This document shows positions 11,571 through 23,174 of a stretch of 64,000 nucleotides of DNA, piece after piece. The stretch is from Maniola hyperantus (Eukaryota; Arthropoda; Insecta; Lepidoptera; Nymphalidae). The position numbers and the translations under genes are program-made. The DNA lies in the NCBI RefSeq assembly GCF_902806685.2, contig NC_048546.1, positions 8,884,534 to 8,948,533 on the forward strand. Direction: 5' to 3'. Under the pieces are notes generated by a model. It saw only the letters and a program-made list of their open reading frames with translations, was not told the origin of the DNA and did not search any database. The first letter of the stretch is position 1; each line of letters starts with the position of its first letter.

Positions 11571-13193
11571 TTGTTTTCTCAATTTTGGGTATTTTTGGTG
11601 AGTACATGGTAATAGACGTACTATGTTGGTGAACTAATTTTAATTTATAATTACCAGCTGGTTACGATGGATTTTTTATCTCTTGCGTATTGAAGGGATT
11701 CATTAAGACTAGGTGCCTAAAACGGAGACATTAGTTTTAATAGTGTAGATAAGACTTATTTCTGAAACCTGTTCGTTCGGAAGCGCTCGGTTATTTACTG
11801 GCTACGTGATTTGTAATGTAATTGTCTTTCGAGATGAGATATTTACATTGATCTTCACTTTAGATAAGTGTTTTATTAATTAGAAATACATAAATTCGTG
11901 TAAAGAATTCTGATGAGAAAAATATGCATTTCGGTCCGGCGATGTCGTGTCGTTTTTTTTTTTTTTTTCCAACATTTTATGACACTAAAACTTTAAATAA
12001 ACATGGATTTTTAAAGATTTAAAATATGTATATGTTCAGTTGACTTTTTGGGGGTCAGTTGTTACTGTAAACTTTGGTAGAGAATGAATAATAGAGGTCC
12101 TTTAATCTTATTTATGCATTTCTTTAAATTATAAGTTGCGCAATTTTTAACTGTGACTTGTGAGTTGTGAATAATAATAGTGTGCTGGAAATTAGCGTTT
12201 TCCATTTGAAATTCAAAACTAAAAGAAAAAATACGGAACATTCATCTCGCGAGAGCGATTCAAACTTGACAAATATTTTTGTAGCGCTTGTCTAATAAAT
12301 AACATTGAATTTAATTAAAATGAAGATAAATTAGGAAACAAAACGAATGAAATGAAATATTTCATTTCACCAATGATATTTTATCTAACTTAGAGGTGCA
12401 TTTGCTAAGCATTAAAGTAATATTTTCCGGAGAATTATTTGCCTATTCTTGGCTAGATTAACTGTGAGGAATAATTATATTTTTCAAAATAATTTTATAG
12501 CTAGGTAGTTTAAAACAATATGTGCTAGTTTTAAAAAAGCAAATACACAAAACAAAAGGTTTTGTTGGATACTGTTACCGATTCTAAATAAACTCTATCA
12601 ATAACGGTTGATAAAACAAACAATAAATTTGAAAAAACGCAGACTATGTTACAGTTTGATGTGAGCGATACATCGATGTATTTTATTGTTGCAGTGAGAA
12701 TACGTGAATAAAAAAAATCTAACGTGTTTATATAGGATAGGTTCTGTACTGTATACCAAACCTCGAGTCTCGATCGTAAATGTCATCTCTAAATTTATAT
12801 TCATTACGATTAGATAGCACGCCACAATGGTACACTATTGTTGGGTGCGTGTATGAACTGATCGATGGACGATATAGCGTTTTTATGGTTGACGTGCTGT
12901 ACGTCTTTCATGTTTTGATTTACGAGCGAAGTAGTAGAAACAGTAGGATATGAGTATTCTATTGCCATATATTAATCTCTTACGGTTTAATTTATATACC
13001 GCCCACTATTGGCTCTACCAGTTTTTTAACGGTGTATATTACATTTCAAACCAACATTTAAAGAGACAAATGTACAATGTAATTACATGACTTTTTAGAG
13101 GTTTTTTTTAATATTTCGAACGTCTGATAAAATAGTGGAAGTTAATATTTATTCTCGACGTCTCGTCGACTGACTATATGAAGTAAACTTCAG
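11571..13193. other. No gene seen; T-tract and short palindrome
   Basis: AT-rich DNA with a poly-T run of about 18 at 11955-11972 and a perfect short palindrome around GAAATGAAATATTTCATTTC (about 12350-12369). No coding evidence. Confidence 0.4.
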
Positions 13194-13241
13194 ACTTTTA
13201 CCACAGGCTTAAAATATCTCTCTTTAGGCTGTGATAAAAGT
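13194..13241. repeat. Short hairpin
   Basis: ACTTTTACCACAGGCTT (13194-13210) pairs with AGGCTGTGATAAAAGT (13226-13241) with two mismatches. Confidence 0.5.
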
Positions 13242-13258
13242 GTGCAAAGCTTATTTCA

Positions 13259-13762
13259 CACTATGGGATATAATAGTAGATTGTACAACAAGGGTATAAA
13301 ATGCGTTTTATCACCCAGTTATCACTCTACTTTTCACTTCGATTGCGCGGAAATGAAACAATAATAATATTATATGTAGGTCTAAAGTGAACTTTGAGCA
13401 ATTTTGTAATGAGGTTGTATATAGGCACATATAGGTCGAAAAATCTGTACAACCTCATCATAAGTGCAAAATGTTACTGGACTATAGAAATTACATATCT
13501 AATTTTTTTTGTGTCATCCATATGTCATTCAAACAGATTGTTTTTTACCTTTACACACTTTGTGCACAAGAGCATAAAAAGCAGTTTTAATTCGCTTACA
13601 GGCAGCATAAAATAGAACTTTACGAGCATAAGAAGTAAAAATAATATTATAGTCCAATAATGCGTACCAGTTTTTACTCTAATTTTTAGAGTGAAAACTG
13701 GTATGAATGTTGAGAACCGCAATATTTACCAGACTATAATATAATTTATATCCCGTAGTTTG
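13259..13762. mobile_element. Probable 0.5-kb inverted-repeat element with internal hairpin
   Basis: Bounded by ACTATGGGATATAA (13261) and TTATATCCCGTAGT (13749-13762), complementary with one mismatch. Inside, 13665-13703 forms a 16-bp stem (TACCAGTTTTTACTCT with AGAGTGAAAACTGGTA) around a 7-nt loop. No protein-coding content seen. Confidence 0.4.
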
Positions 13763-14629
13763 AAATAAGCTTGAGTATTGGCTTCAACTTTGCAGATATG
13801 TAACGAAAACAATGAACTTTATTAATAGTTGCACATTAAAACCTTGTATTACTTTTAGGAATGTTTCATTAAATATAGGTACTTAAGGTATTCAAGATTT
13901 TAGACGATTTTGAGAGCTTACTCAGTATGAGAGTCATGATCAAGAAAGCGAATGCACGCCCGCGTGCTGACTGCAATTTGCGATTCCTCTCAATACCTCG
14001 AATTTACGAGCCATTTTCAATTTTACGACCACCTGACGTGCCCACTTATATAGCGCCATGATTCTTTGACATGACTCCTCTAGCCTCTCACAAAGTAATG
14101 GCCGAGATGGCAGTGTAAAAACGGAGTATCTATTAGAGTACATACAATAGGTATAAACTAAAACTGCTTCCCGTTAAAATGGATGGAAAGTTGCAACTTG
14201 CAGACTAGGTACTCATATTATATCGCAATTGACTACCTCTTTAGCGCAGTGGAGGGCTTAGTCATAAATAAGATCTATTTCTGGGAGTTTTAAATAAACC
14301 TAGAACATGATTCTGAAAATGTTTCAACACAACATTTTTTGTTAAGTCGTGGTTATTATACAATTGACGATTTTCTTAATGACAAAGTTGCATGGAAACA
14401 GTAAGCTTTGTATCCAGCAGCCCACACGGCAGTGTAATAGTTCCATTGCTAAGGTATTTTATGTGTACATATTGTAACATTTTGCTTTTTAAAAAGAGGA
14501 ACTATTGAGTTTCTTGCCGGCTTTTCTCAGTAGAATCTACTTTCTGAACCGGTAGTAGAGACTTGGCTAGTGGAATTCATAAGTGGCAAAGGTTGTCCCA
14601 CTTGAAGTAAATATTTCATGTCATCTAAA
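13763..14629. other. No gene seen
   Basis: Contains a GC-richer stretch at about 13950-14115 open on the minus strand for 67 codons, without a recognisable product. Confidence 0.4.
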
Positions 14630-14855
14630 TATATAAAAGAAAAAGGTGACTGACTGACTAACTGACTGACTGACTGATCTATCAACGCACAGCTCAAACT
14701 ACTGGACGGATCGGGCTGAAATTTGGCACGCAGATAGCTATTATGACGTAGGCATCCGCTAAGAATTTTTTTTGAAAATTCAACCCCTAAGGGGGTGAAA
14801 TAGGGTTTTGAAGTTTGTGTAGTCCACGCGGACAAAATCGCGGGAATAAGCTAGT
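14630..14855 (+). repeat. Repeat family B copy, full length
   Basis: AATATATAAAAGAAAAAGG start, four GACT units, GATCTATCAACGCACAG, GGACGGATCGGGCTGAAATT, AAGGGGGTGAAATAGGG and GTAGTCCACGCGGACAAAAT, end AATAAGCTAGT. It gives a spurious minus-strand frame of about 100 codons. Confidence 0.75.
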
Positions 14856-14989
14856 TTAATATATTTTCTAACTTAGCTGTCCGGTAGTTGGTAGAGTTGG
14901 TAGGTACTGACCCAATGCGGTACAATTACAGTTTTCATTAAATGTTTTGCTCTTCCTGTATTTAATTTCGTGTAAATACAGTGTTGTTC

Positions 14990-15335
14990 GCTGTGTTGTT
15001 CGCCAGCTCCTCAATTTATAAATGTAGTGCGACAAAATAGGACTAATCGATTTTGTAAATTTTCCGGCCTCATTGATGTATCAATATTCGTAAGCGCAAA
15101 TGTTTTCAAACAGTTACCTAATACGAAGCGATTTGCCTCCTCATTTCTAATTCGAACCGCTAGGATATGGAACGCCCTTCCAGTATCAGTTTTCTCCTTC
15201 AATTTTAATATGGGTGCCTTCAAGTCAAGAGTGAATAGGCATCTTCTAGGCAAGCGCGCTCCATCTTTGGTTGTATCATCACTTGCCACCAGGTCTGATT
15301 CCAGCCAAGCGCTAGTTTATATAAATATTTAAAAA
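14990..15335 (+). pseudogene. LINE ORF2 fragment: reverse transcriptase C-terminus plus 3' end
   Basis: The plus strand encodes the end of a non-LTR retrotransposon polymerase: SFLIRTARIWNALPVSVF, then FKSRVNRHLLGKRAPS, a C-terminal signature of lepidopteran LINE reverse transcriptases. The frame closes at 15332. None of the catalytic palm domain is present, so this is a 5'-truncated dead copy. The last coding bases, about 15263-15315, match the 3' tail of the SINE at 48172. Confidence 0.75.
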
Positions 15336-15959
15336 GGTATCTATTTGTTACTGTGTGCATGTAGCTTAAATAATCTCATCTGCGTCGTACGTCATGAATG
15401 TCCAAGATGCTCCAAGATGGTAGGCCATGATAGGTTCCAACTTGCATATTGAGTCTAATTTGTTCTTACATCAGTTACGGACTTCTAGTTAAATTTAATA
15501 CCACGGTAAAGTGGTAACGTAAAGGATTATGCCTCCGGGGTATGACGCTCGTTAGGAATTTGTACGCGGCTTCATGTCGAGCGTCTCGGTACATGCTGTT
15601 GTAATTATGTATACGCATATTGAAGATAAAATATTATTATGATCGTAGTACCTAACAGTTTTGCATATGTACCATTTAGACTTTAGACGTAAGGAACCTT
15701 TAAGCTTCTAATTGTAGCTTATTGGTATTTGAAACATAGAATAATTCAAAGTGATAGAATTGAAATCAAATAATTTACTTATTTGTTTGAATAATGTGAT
15801 GGTAAGATGTTTGTAGGATACAATTAAGGCAACATTTGATATTCCTAAGTAGTTAAGTAATGATTTTAAGATTGTAATTTTAATCAGAATACGTATTTAA
15901 AAATGGTAGTAAATAGAGAGTAAGTAGAGATAAACAAATTTAAAATTGAAATTCATTAA
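15336..15959. other. No gene seen
   Basis: AT-rich DNA; GCTCCAAGATG-like short duplication near 15400-15420 only. Confidence 0.4.
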
Positions 15960-16600
15960 CCCGACTCTGCGAAATTGCGTTTAACCAATGGCTGCAAATT
16001 AATATTTCGCGTGAATTCGCATATCCGCATATTTGTACGGCATTTAGTTTATGTTAATAAATGTGGAACCGCACACGGCGGTTACGGCACACTTTGTCTA
16101 ACACACGGTGCCCCGCGGAAAGCTAGCGCTGCGGTCCGCGATGAATAATTGCGCTCCAAACCGATGCACAATGGCCAATGCGAGTGTTTAAATGCCCTAT
16201 TAAATCTTACGGAGTGCGTAGGATTCTGTGGGATTCAATTACGTTTTGTGCGCGATGAAAGGTACCGGAGTTAAACGCGTAAACTGAGCCGCGAGTCGTG
16301 AACACATCCCGACACCTCGCTGAATGCGCACCCCACACAAAAGGTGAGAGAGAACACAGCGCACAATGCGTATCGTGCCAGGGGCAGATTGAATAAATGC
16401 TAAATTAAATAAGAGCAAATAAAACCCACCATTAATGAGCAAAAGCTGACGGATAATTCGTGTGTCAAACAAAGCGGGCTCGGTTGCTTTCGCTGGGTGT
16501 GACGGCAGCCACGCCATCTTGAGACGATTTGATTGCATTTCAAATCTCTTCTGTTCTTGTTTTTTCTGCATAAAACGAATGCTATAGTCCGAGCTACCAG
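15960..16600. other. GC-richer island without recognisable repeats
   Basis: About 600 bp of higher-complexity DNA in AT-rich flanks. The minus-strand frame at 16239-16571 (110 codons) has no domain I recognise and lacks obvious splice support. A candidate conserved regulatory block, or an exon of a gene I cannot identify. Confidence 0.25.
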
Positions 16601-17879
16601 CTTAACGTAAAACCTGTGTTCTAAAAACGATGAAAAGTTTAATGTGAAATTTAAGACGCGCTGTGATTATTTTTGTTGATTTTATTTAGGAAGTTAAGAT
16701 TCGTATTATTTAAATTCACCTAATGACAACAATTAATACCTTTAATGATTTACTAATTTATTCAAAAACATGTAGTAAAAAGTTCTAGAATACAGCAAAA
16801 TGACTTTATTAATAAAAACGAAGTATGTCTAGAATTTAGCTGAAGTTGTCTGCGCTAGTTTCGCGAGCAGTTTTTTTTTTGATAAAAATTTAAGGATTTA
16901 AGCTGACAGGGCGCGTTTGGAACCCTCACAGCTTTAGTTTTTAAGTTTACATATTCAAGTAATTATCGCCATTACGTCAATTAAATAAATTCAACAATTG
17001 ACAATCAAAACGTGTACAATAGTACCTAATTTGAATAAGGCTTTGATTTTAACTTTGATATATAGAACATTTTACTACGAAGGAATTGGTCGTGATTATA
17101 GATTTATTTTAATAAAATAAACATTTTACTACATGAAACCTACTTGTTAGATATTAAAAATATCACGATATTATGCCTAACAACGTAATATGTACAGAAG
17201 ATACAGAACAATTAAGTTTCGGTACCTAGTTATTATTTGCATAGTCTCAAGGCATTGACGACGCAGAGTTTGGGTTAGGTACCAACACACGGGGTCAAAA
17301 TGTTAGATTTACGCCACTATAATATGACCGACCACACCTCCTGCCTTAAGTTCTATACTCGAGCACAGCTTACACTTCGAAAGTTCATATACACTGGTTA
17401 TTGATCTGCTAGATTGGAGCATAGGTGTCTGCGAGAACGTAAGTACCAAAACGGGAATGTTCCGAATCGCCTTTGTAAAGATTTTATCTCGCCATTAAAT
17501 ACTTGTAACCATCACAGAATATCGAGCGCCTCACTCAACGTAACGGTCCTATTTGGCTTGTTACATTTAGGATGAATTAATTTGTTCTTTCGTCAATTTG
17601 TAGCGATACTTAATAGGAGTGTTATTACGTATTACCGATAGTAAATGTTTATGTAGGCACGTCAAAAATAATGATTAGGCTATTCAATCTTACCTATTAA
17701 AATAATTTGGTTTACGTACGGGGAAAATTTATTGTTATGTATTTTTCATTCTTTGAAGAACTATTATTTATCTATGTAAACAGAATTATGTAGTATATTA
17801 TAGAGATATGTATATAGGTATATATATTTGTGTATTATTAGAATGTACTGTGTATGTAGTCTAATTTATAATAATACCT
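16601..17879. other. No gene seen
   Basis: AT-rich DNA with no recognisable repeat, RNA gene or coding stretch. Confidence 0.4.
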
Positions 17880-18075
17880 AGGGCCATTTTCGGCTGCCGC
17901 ACCAACCCGTGCTTTCGTGATTCCTTTCGTCAAAGGTTGCCTGGAAGAGATCGCTTTAGCGATAAGGCTGCCTTTGCATGCTACATCTATTAGAATAAGA
18001 TCCTGTATTGTGTTTTTTCAGTGTTTACTTTGTGTTGTGTGCAATAAAGTGTCAATAAAAATAAATAAATAAATT
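17880..18075 (+). mobile_element. LINE 3' tail
   Basis: Contains AAAGGTTGCCTGGAAGAGAT, CGCTTTAGCGATAAGGCTGC and GTGTGCAATAAAGTG, then an A-rich (AAATA)-type tail. I recall this as a very common lepidopteran LINE 3' end. It carries its own AATAAA and no coding sequence. Confidence 0.65.
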
Positions 18076-18144
18076 CTTTTTTATAGAGAAAATATCTATT
18101 GACTTTGTTCTATAGTTGACCTTATAGTTTTTAAATAATATTTC

Positions 18145-18303
18145 AAACTAATATTATAAACGCGAAAGTGTGTCTGCTTGTCTGCTAGCTTTTCGCGGCC
18201 CATCCGTTCAACCCATAATAAAACTATGGTTCAACCGATTTTCACCGGTACAAAGATAGTTTGTCTTCCGAAGAAGGACATAGTGTATTTTTTATTCTGT
18301 TCA
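18145..18303 (-). repeat. Repeat family A, partial
   Basis: ACTAATATTATAAACGCG, GTGTCTGCTTGTCTGCTAGC and TTTTCGCGGCCCATCCG are the reverse-strand end of family A, then GAAGGACATAGTG. The overlapping open frames are shadows. Confidence 0.65.
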
Positions 18304-18930
18304 ATCAAACGGTTTTTACCTATTGGAAGTTGGAGTTGCAAATATGTTAAGAAAAAGTGGCAAGTCGTATTTTTAAATCGTGCTGACAATGAACTTACAA
18401 ATATACCTATACACCTACAGGAATTCAGTTGTACAAGAATTTTTCTAATTCCAACACCGTTGATAAATTTAATAAGATAACTTTCAACGGTAAATATTGA
18501 TAGCATTTGTATTCCCACATAGAGCCGGAGAGATTGATATCGGCCAAACAACGTAGCAACAAATAGCTCCGTCGAAATAATAACGCCCTGTTAATATAAT
18601 TGAAATAAGAATCTGATAATCGAATTAATCTCGTGCAGGCAACTTAATTAAGGTAGTCGTTGTAACAGCGTATAATTTGACTCGAAATTGTTTCGTCCAA
18701 TCGGGATCGTTAGCGTGATGAGTCACCCACGTGATATTGTTTGGTTTCATAATGGCTAGACTATAATTTGAACGTAATCGTTGTTCGTAACTGGATGGAA
18801 TAATAATAATCTTTCTCGTACTTTGATACGCTCGAACAAGCTATGTAGATTAAAAAATACATTGTAATAAGTCACCGGAAAACTCTATTAATTTTTCAGG
18901 ATGCGAGCTATTTTTTTACCCGTCAAAATC
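18304..18930. other. No gene seen
   Basis: AT-rich DNA without a recognisable feature. Confidence 0.4.
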
Positions 18931-18984
18931 GATTAAACGTATGGGCCGGACATTTTCGCATTTATCATTGACTAGCGCCGCCTG

Positions 18985-19265
18985 CGGCTTTGGCAAAAAT
19001 ATCAATCCTCTTCAAAAATCAGGCCTTAGTCCTTGTCGTCTTTATAAAGGGAACCTCTGTGCAAAATTTCAGCTACAGTGCGACAAGGCTATAGTGGCGC
19101 GTCGCGATAATCGGAACTTAAGTTGTCGTCAAGTGTCCCCTTTGTTCTTGTTTGAATATTCTAAGCCTTTGTTTTCCAACAGCGCCCCCCTGTCAATGTC
19201 ATCCAAGTGCCAAGAGAGTCTTGTCGCACTGTATCTAGGTCCAAGGGTTTTGGCTGGGAGGTAAT
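18985..19265 (+). repeat. Repeat family C copy, interrupted by a MITE
   Basis: CTTTATAAAGGGAACCTCTG and GCAAAATTTCAGC lead to the MITE at 19076; the repeat resumes after it with TCTAGGTCCAAGGG and GGCTGGGAGGTAATGAGTC, as in the uninterrupted relatives at 3490 and 38605. Confidence 0.6.
19076..19231. mobile_element. Tc1/mariner-type MITE, 156 bp, TA target duplication
   Basis: Perfect 12-bp terminal inverted repeats CAGTGCGACAAG and CTTGTCGCACTG, each flanked by TA (19074-19075 and 19232-19233). Start CAGT, TA duplication and small size are typical of Tc1/mariner-derived non-autonomous elements. It has no coding capacity of its own. Confidence 0.8.
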
Positions 19266-19811
19266 GAGTCAACACTGTAGATATAAAGTGAGGTGAGGTA
19301 AAATAATTTTTAATCTATGTCTGTACTTCTTGAACAAACGTGAATGTCAATAAAAATAGAGGTGTAATAAAACTGACACAAAAATCTCTTTCACCAAACG
19401 GAAGCAGAATATTTAGCCAAACATTGCACCCGCTATATTACGAGGTGTCACTTAAATTCCATGTATGAGGTCCAGGAACAAGGGACCACACGACACGGTA
19501 GCACCGGAATAAATATTTGTTTTGAGCACACAATCTTAAGTAAGAGTGAAATCATAATAAAGTAACCGTATCGAGCTGAGGTAAACAATGTAGTCAATTT
19601 ACTCGTATAATGTGTTTGTCTTAGTGAAACAAATAATTTTGTTTTATTATTTTCATTGTCTTCATTCTTACATACCTACTTATTTTAAAGTCAGACTTCC
19701 TTGTCAAACCAATTTCACAATGATAATCTCAAAAAGTGCTGCATGTAATTAGGAACAGTCTGGGAACAGTAGATAGCCTCGTAGGATCGAATATTATCTC
19801 ATATAAATTAG
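19266..19811. other. No gene seen
   Basis: AT-rich DNA; nothing recognised. Confidence 0.4.
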
Positions 19812-20215
19812 GGCTCCACTCTATGGCATGCTTTATGAAGCCTGACCAGCGCTGACACGAAAAATTCTCGCGATCTGCACACCAACGAAATAAAGATGCT
19901 TAGGTGGATGTTAGGCGTAACTCGTCCGGAGAGAATCCGTAACGAGCACATCCGCGGTAGCTCTGTTTCGGTCACATACCGCGCTAGCCTCCAAACGTGG
20001 GCACAGGTGCCGTAACTTACCCGTTGCTGGCTAGTGGTCCCGAAGTTAGTCGGCCGCAAAAACGGCAGACTTATAGTACAAGTAGATGCATGAGCCAACG
20101 GTCTTCGAATTGAAGGTACTATAGATCATGCTAAGTGCAAGCGATTTAGGAGGAAAGCGGATTCTGGCATACGCCGGGACAAAATGCTAGGAAGAGGAAG
20201 ACTTGGGGGATTTAT
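19812..20215 (+). pseudogene. LINE reverse transcriptase fragment (RTE-like), decayed
   Basis: Plus-strand reading gives NEIKMLRWMLGVTRPERIR followed by NEHIRGS, a conserved block near the C-terminus of lepidopteran LINE polymerases. Upstream, LYG fits the usual LYGSE motif; downstream, LGRGRLGG fits the usual RGRP-type motif. The frame is broken by several changes. The minus-strand 96-codon frame over it is a shadow. Confidence 0.7.
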
Positions 20216-20639
20216 AATTAAAAAAAAAATGTATATAGATTATAGGTACATAACTATCTCTAAGAACCCTGAAAAATAAGTTTAGGTGGTACAACAAAAA
20301 AGTAGAAACCCTATCCGTGTAACCCTTTTCAAAATAAAATAAATACATCAAATTATTTTATAACTCGCTTGTAATAATAGCCACAAAAAGTGACGCTTAC
20401 TTAAATAATAAGTCATCGCTATTGTTAATTTTTTTTACATAACGAGCTTTCGAGACTATAATCATTTTAGCTGTTATCTTCAGGCATCTTTCTCATCAAG
20501 GCACGGTGTTAATTAGTCTCTAGTTCACAAGAGTTATGTAATCACTCAACATCTTATTAGAGATGCCGACACTATTTACGCGCGGTATTTATTATCGCTC
20601 ATTGTGTTTGTTCTCATTTCCATAATAATATTAAGTAGA
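20216..20639. other. No gene seen
   Basis: Poly-A near 20220, probably the tail of the LINE copy before it, then AT-rich DNA. Confidence 0.4.
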
Positions 20640-20945
20640 TGATGCCTGCGATTCATTTGCGTGGATTTAGGCTTGATTTTCTCTTGAAACTCTTTGGTGT
20701 TCCAGGATAAAAAGTAGCCTATGCTACTCTCCTAGTCTTTAGCTCATATAAAAAAAACCGGCCGGTGCGAGTCAGGCTCGCGCAACGAGGGTTCCGTACT
20801 ACAATCATATTTTATCGACATTTTGCTCGATAAATGAAAAACTACTTACTAGATCTCGTTCAAACCAATTTTCGGTCCGCAAAATTTAGACCCGTTGCTC
20901 AGTTGCGGCGTGATTGAAGAACAAACACATTTTCGCATTTCTAAT
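20640..20945 (+). repeat. Repeat family A (second subtype), split by another repeat
   Basis: The first part (GATGATGCCTGCGATTC to CTCCTAGTCTTTAGCTCATA, 20640-20750) and the second part (CCGTTGCTCAGTTGCGGCGTG, 20892 onward) are continuous in the copies at 2933 and 52657. About 135 bp of foreign sequence lies between them. Confidence 0.65.
20753..20888 (+). repeat. GGCCGGTGCGAGTC-type repeat inside a family A copy
   Basis: AAAACCGGCCGGTGCGAGTC, AGGCTCGCGCAACGAGGG and TTCCGTACTAC match the opening of a common lepidopteran repeat also found at 59045. Only the first part is present. Confidence 0.6.
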
Positions 20946-20949
20946 AATA

Positions 20950-21115
20950 CTATAAAAGATGTCGACGATTTCGTCGGCTTGGATATTTACATTTTTTATC
21001 CCGTGGAAACTCTTTGGTTTTATGGGATAAAAACTGCTTATATCCTACTCCGAGTTGCTTGCTATTGCTGTACCAAATTTTTTTGCTGTACAAAAAAACC
21101 CTAAAAATATTAAGT
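20950..21115 (+). repeat. Repeat family A, partial copy
   Basis: GATGTCGACGATTTCGTCGG, CCGTGGAAACTCTTTGG and TTGCTGTACCAAATTTTTTTG follow the family order; the 3' end is missing. Confidence 0.55.
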
Positions 21116-21199
21116 ATAGAAAAGTGTTTAGTGTCATTGAATACTTTTACTATTCTCTCTTTTAAGTATACAACGAAAATAATGATTAAAGATATTATG

Positions 21200-21800
21200 A
21201 CTGTTCTGTAGACAGAGGTGTGACATGCGGCAGCGTTGAACTCTTCGATATGGCGCGGGCGCGAGCGCGAGTGGCGCGGGTACTGCCCAGTTTTTTACTC
21301 CGCTTCTAACGAGATCTCGAGTCCAAACATCGGGGCCGCACATTAAACGCTCTAGGATATTAAAATGAGACAAATTTATTGCCGCTCTCCGATTATATGT
21401 TCGATAAACGCACAGACCGGTGATTATGATATCTCGAGAGTTTAATCGTAGCATCGATATGGAGTCGCGTTCCGTTCCACACTAAACCAGTACTAATAAA
21501 AAAGAAACTAGTTACGGGCATTCGTCGGTTTAGGTTGGAAAATCAACAAGACGGTGGGAGAGGAGTCGGAACCGCGGTGCGTTATCTGAGCGATCGGCTC
21601 GAACAATGCCTCGAATGTTTCAATATAAACCCGACAGCATTTTTAACGTTTCATCGGTGCTGTAACAATCGTAAAATAAATTCTCTACGCCTTCTCAGAG
21701 CTCTGATTAATGTTGTACACAGCGCCGCGTCGCGTTTATTTTTTCACCTCGGTGTTCTCTAGCTGAATTTATGAGTCGAGGCGACCGGGTCGCGAAGAGT
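21200..21800. other. GC-richer island without recognisable repeats
   Basis: About 600 bp including GGCGCGGGCGCGAGCGCGAG and a plus-strand open stretch at 21535-21762. That frame reads moderately protein-like but starts at TTG, has no splice support and no known domain. Candidate conserved regulatory block. Confidence 0.25.
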
Positions 21801-22499
21801 GCGTTACTACTTGTATCTTTAAGTTCACATTGTATGATCGGTTTAAGTAACACCTACACGTTATTCAGATTTTACCAAAAAACTTTTGTTTTTTAGTTCT
21901 GGTTAGTGAAAACTACACTAAAATAAAGCGCGCTTGCGTAGAAGGCCCCAATATTTTAATAAGCAGGAACACAAAACTGTTCAAAACAGTAGATTTTCTT
22001 GCATTTTGTCCCATGTTTGTACCTATTTACTGACCGATTAATTAATGAAAATGAGTAAACAGCATGTATTAGCAGTACTTGCAATTTTTTCTATTCGTAA
22101 ATCACAGGCAATTCTATATCTCAAGACATTATTAAAATGTAATAGATACTTATGTAGGTATAATTAATAATTACTTATAGTATAATTAATAATTTGTAAA
22201 ATATGCTTGGATCACTCTAACTACCTATTTCATTATCTGCGTAATTAATTTCCTTTACACGCTATGTTTGTATGAGTTATCTGTCAATTGTTAACAGATA
22301 TACATGATAGATTAGGAAGATTAGACTATTGATGGCCTATGTTTTGAGCACCTAGTGTAGTAAAATATGTTTTATCTATAAAGAAAAATTAAATGCCAGA
22401 ATACGTTTGCAGGATGCTTTTTTGTCGAAGTAACGTGATAATCTTGAGACTTCTGATTACTGTACACATACATGTACTCATACATTTTGATAACGCTCT
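21801..22499. other. No gene seen
   Basis: Very AT-rich; a short direct repeat TATAATTAATAATT occurs twice around 22160-22195. Confidence 0.4.
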
Positions 22500-22507
22500 T
22501 GCCATTT

Positions 22508-22575
22508 TTGCTCTAGGTTGACACTGGCATGTCAAAAGTACAATTTTGTACTTTTAATTTGACAGTTGACACATA
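22508..22575. repeat. Inverted repeat with GTCAAAAGTAC motif
   Basis: TTGCTCTAGGTTGACAC...TCAAAAGTACA pairs with TGTACTTTTAATTTGACAG then TTGACACATAGAGCAA. The GTCAAAAGTAC motif recurs in the foldback element at 55982. Probably a MITE remnant; the frame at 22554-22754 is not a gene. Confidence 0.5.
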
Positions 22576-22921
22576 GAGCAAATATATAAATAAATATAAA
22601 GTGTGTGCATATAACGTCTATTAAAACCAAAAAGCATCTTAGATATTTTGTGACAGATTTTTTTGGGTTCTGATAATGCAGTAAATGTCAATGTCAAAAA
22701 TAAGTGACCCACTTTCCATGTCACTTTTTGGCGAGAGAATAATGCAGTTATCAAAAAGTCACAGTGTTAAAAAAATAAATGTTTCAAGAGCTTCTGAAAC
22801 ATTAAGCCCTTTTATTTATATTTTGTTTGAAAATTTTATTATTATTTAACTATTAACTAAAAACTTTAACATACAGGTATATACGCAGTACGCACTCTAT
22901 TTTATAAAATAAATAAAAAAA

Positions 22922-23046
22922 TGATTTTAAGCTTATTTCGTGGTTTAACGACATATTTTAATGTATAAAACGGGTACATACCGACAAAATATCGACAAAT
23001 AAAAACAAAGATTCATCGTGGTATGTACCCGTTTTATACATTAAAA
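22922..23046. mobile_element. Foldback element with perfect 27-bp arms
   Basis: Arms at 22956-22982 and 23020-23046 (core AATGTATAAAACGGGTACAT) are perfectly complementary over 27 bp with a 37-bp spacer containing ATCGACAAATAAAAAC. Related sequences lie at 9478-9756 and 25628-25770. Confidence 0.7.
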
Positions 23047-23174
23047 AAAACATAATATAAGAATGTGTGTGACTGTGAGTGTTAAAGCTTTTACTTATTA
23101 GGTATTTCTTCCTGAAAGGGTTTTTTATCAATCAGTATACAGATTTAAATTAAAGATTGGCGTCGATTCCAAAA

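Noticed and set aside
14527..14835. 102-codon minus-strand ORF
   Set aside because: It is the antisense reading of a family B repeat; the same peptide words (SSSLSCALIDQSVS) recur in the ORFs at 34939-35274 and 59962-60165, also on family B copies.
16239..16571. 110-codon minus-strand ORF as a membrane protein
   Set aside because: One hydrophobic stretch but no family signature, no splice support and no conserved start; listed only as part of a GC-richer island.
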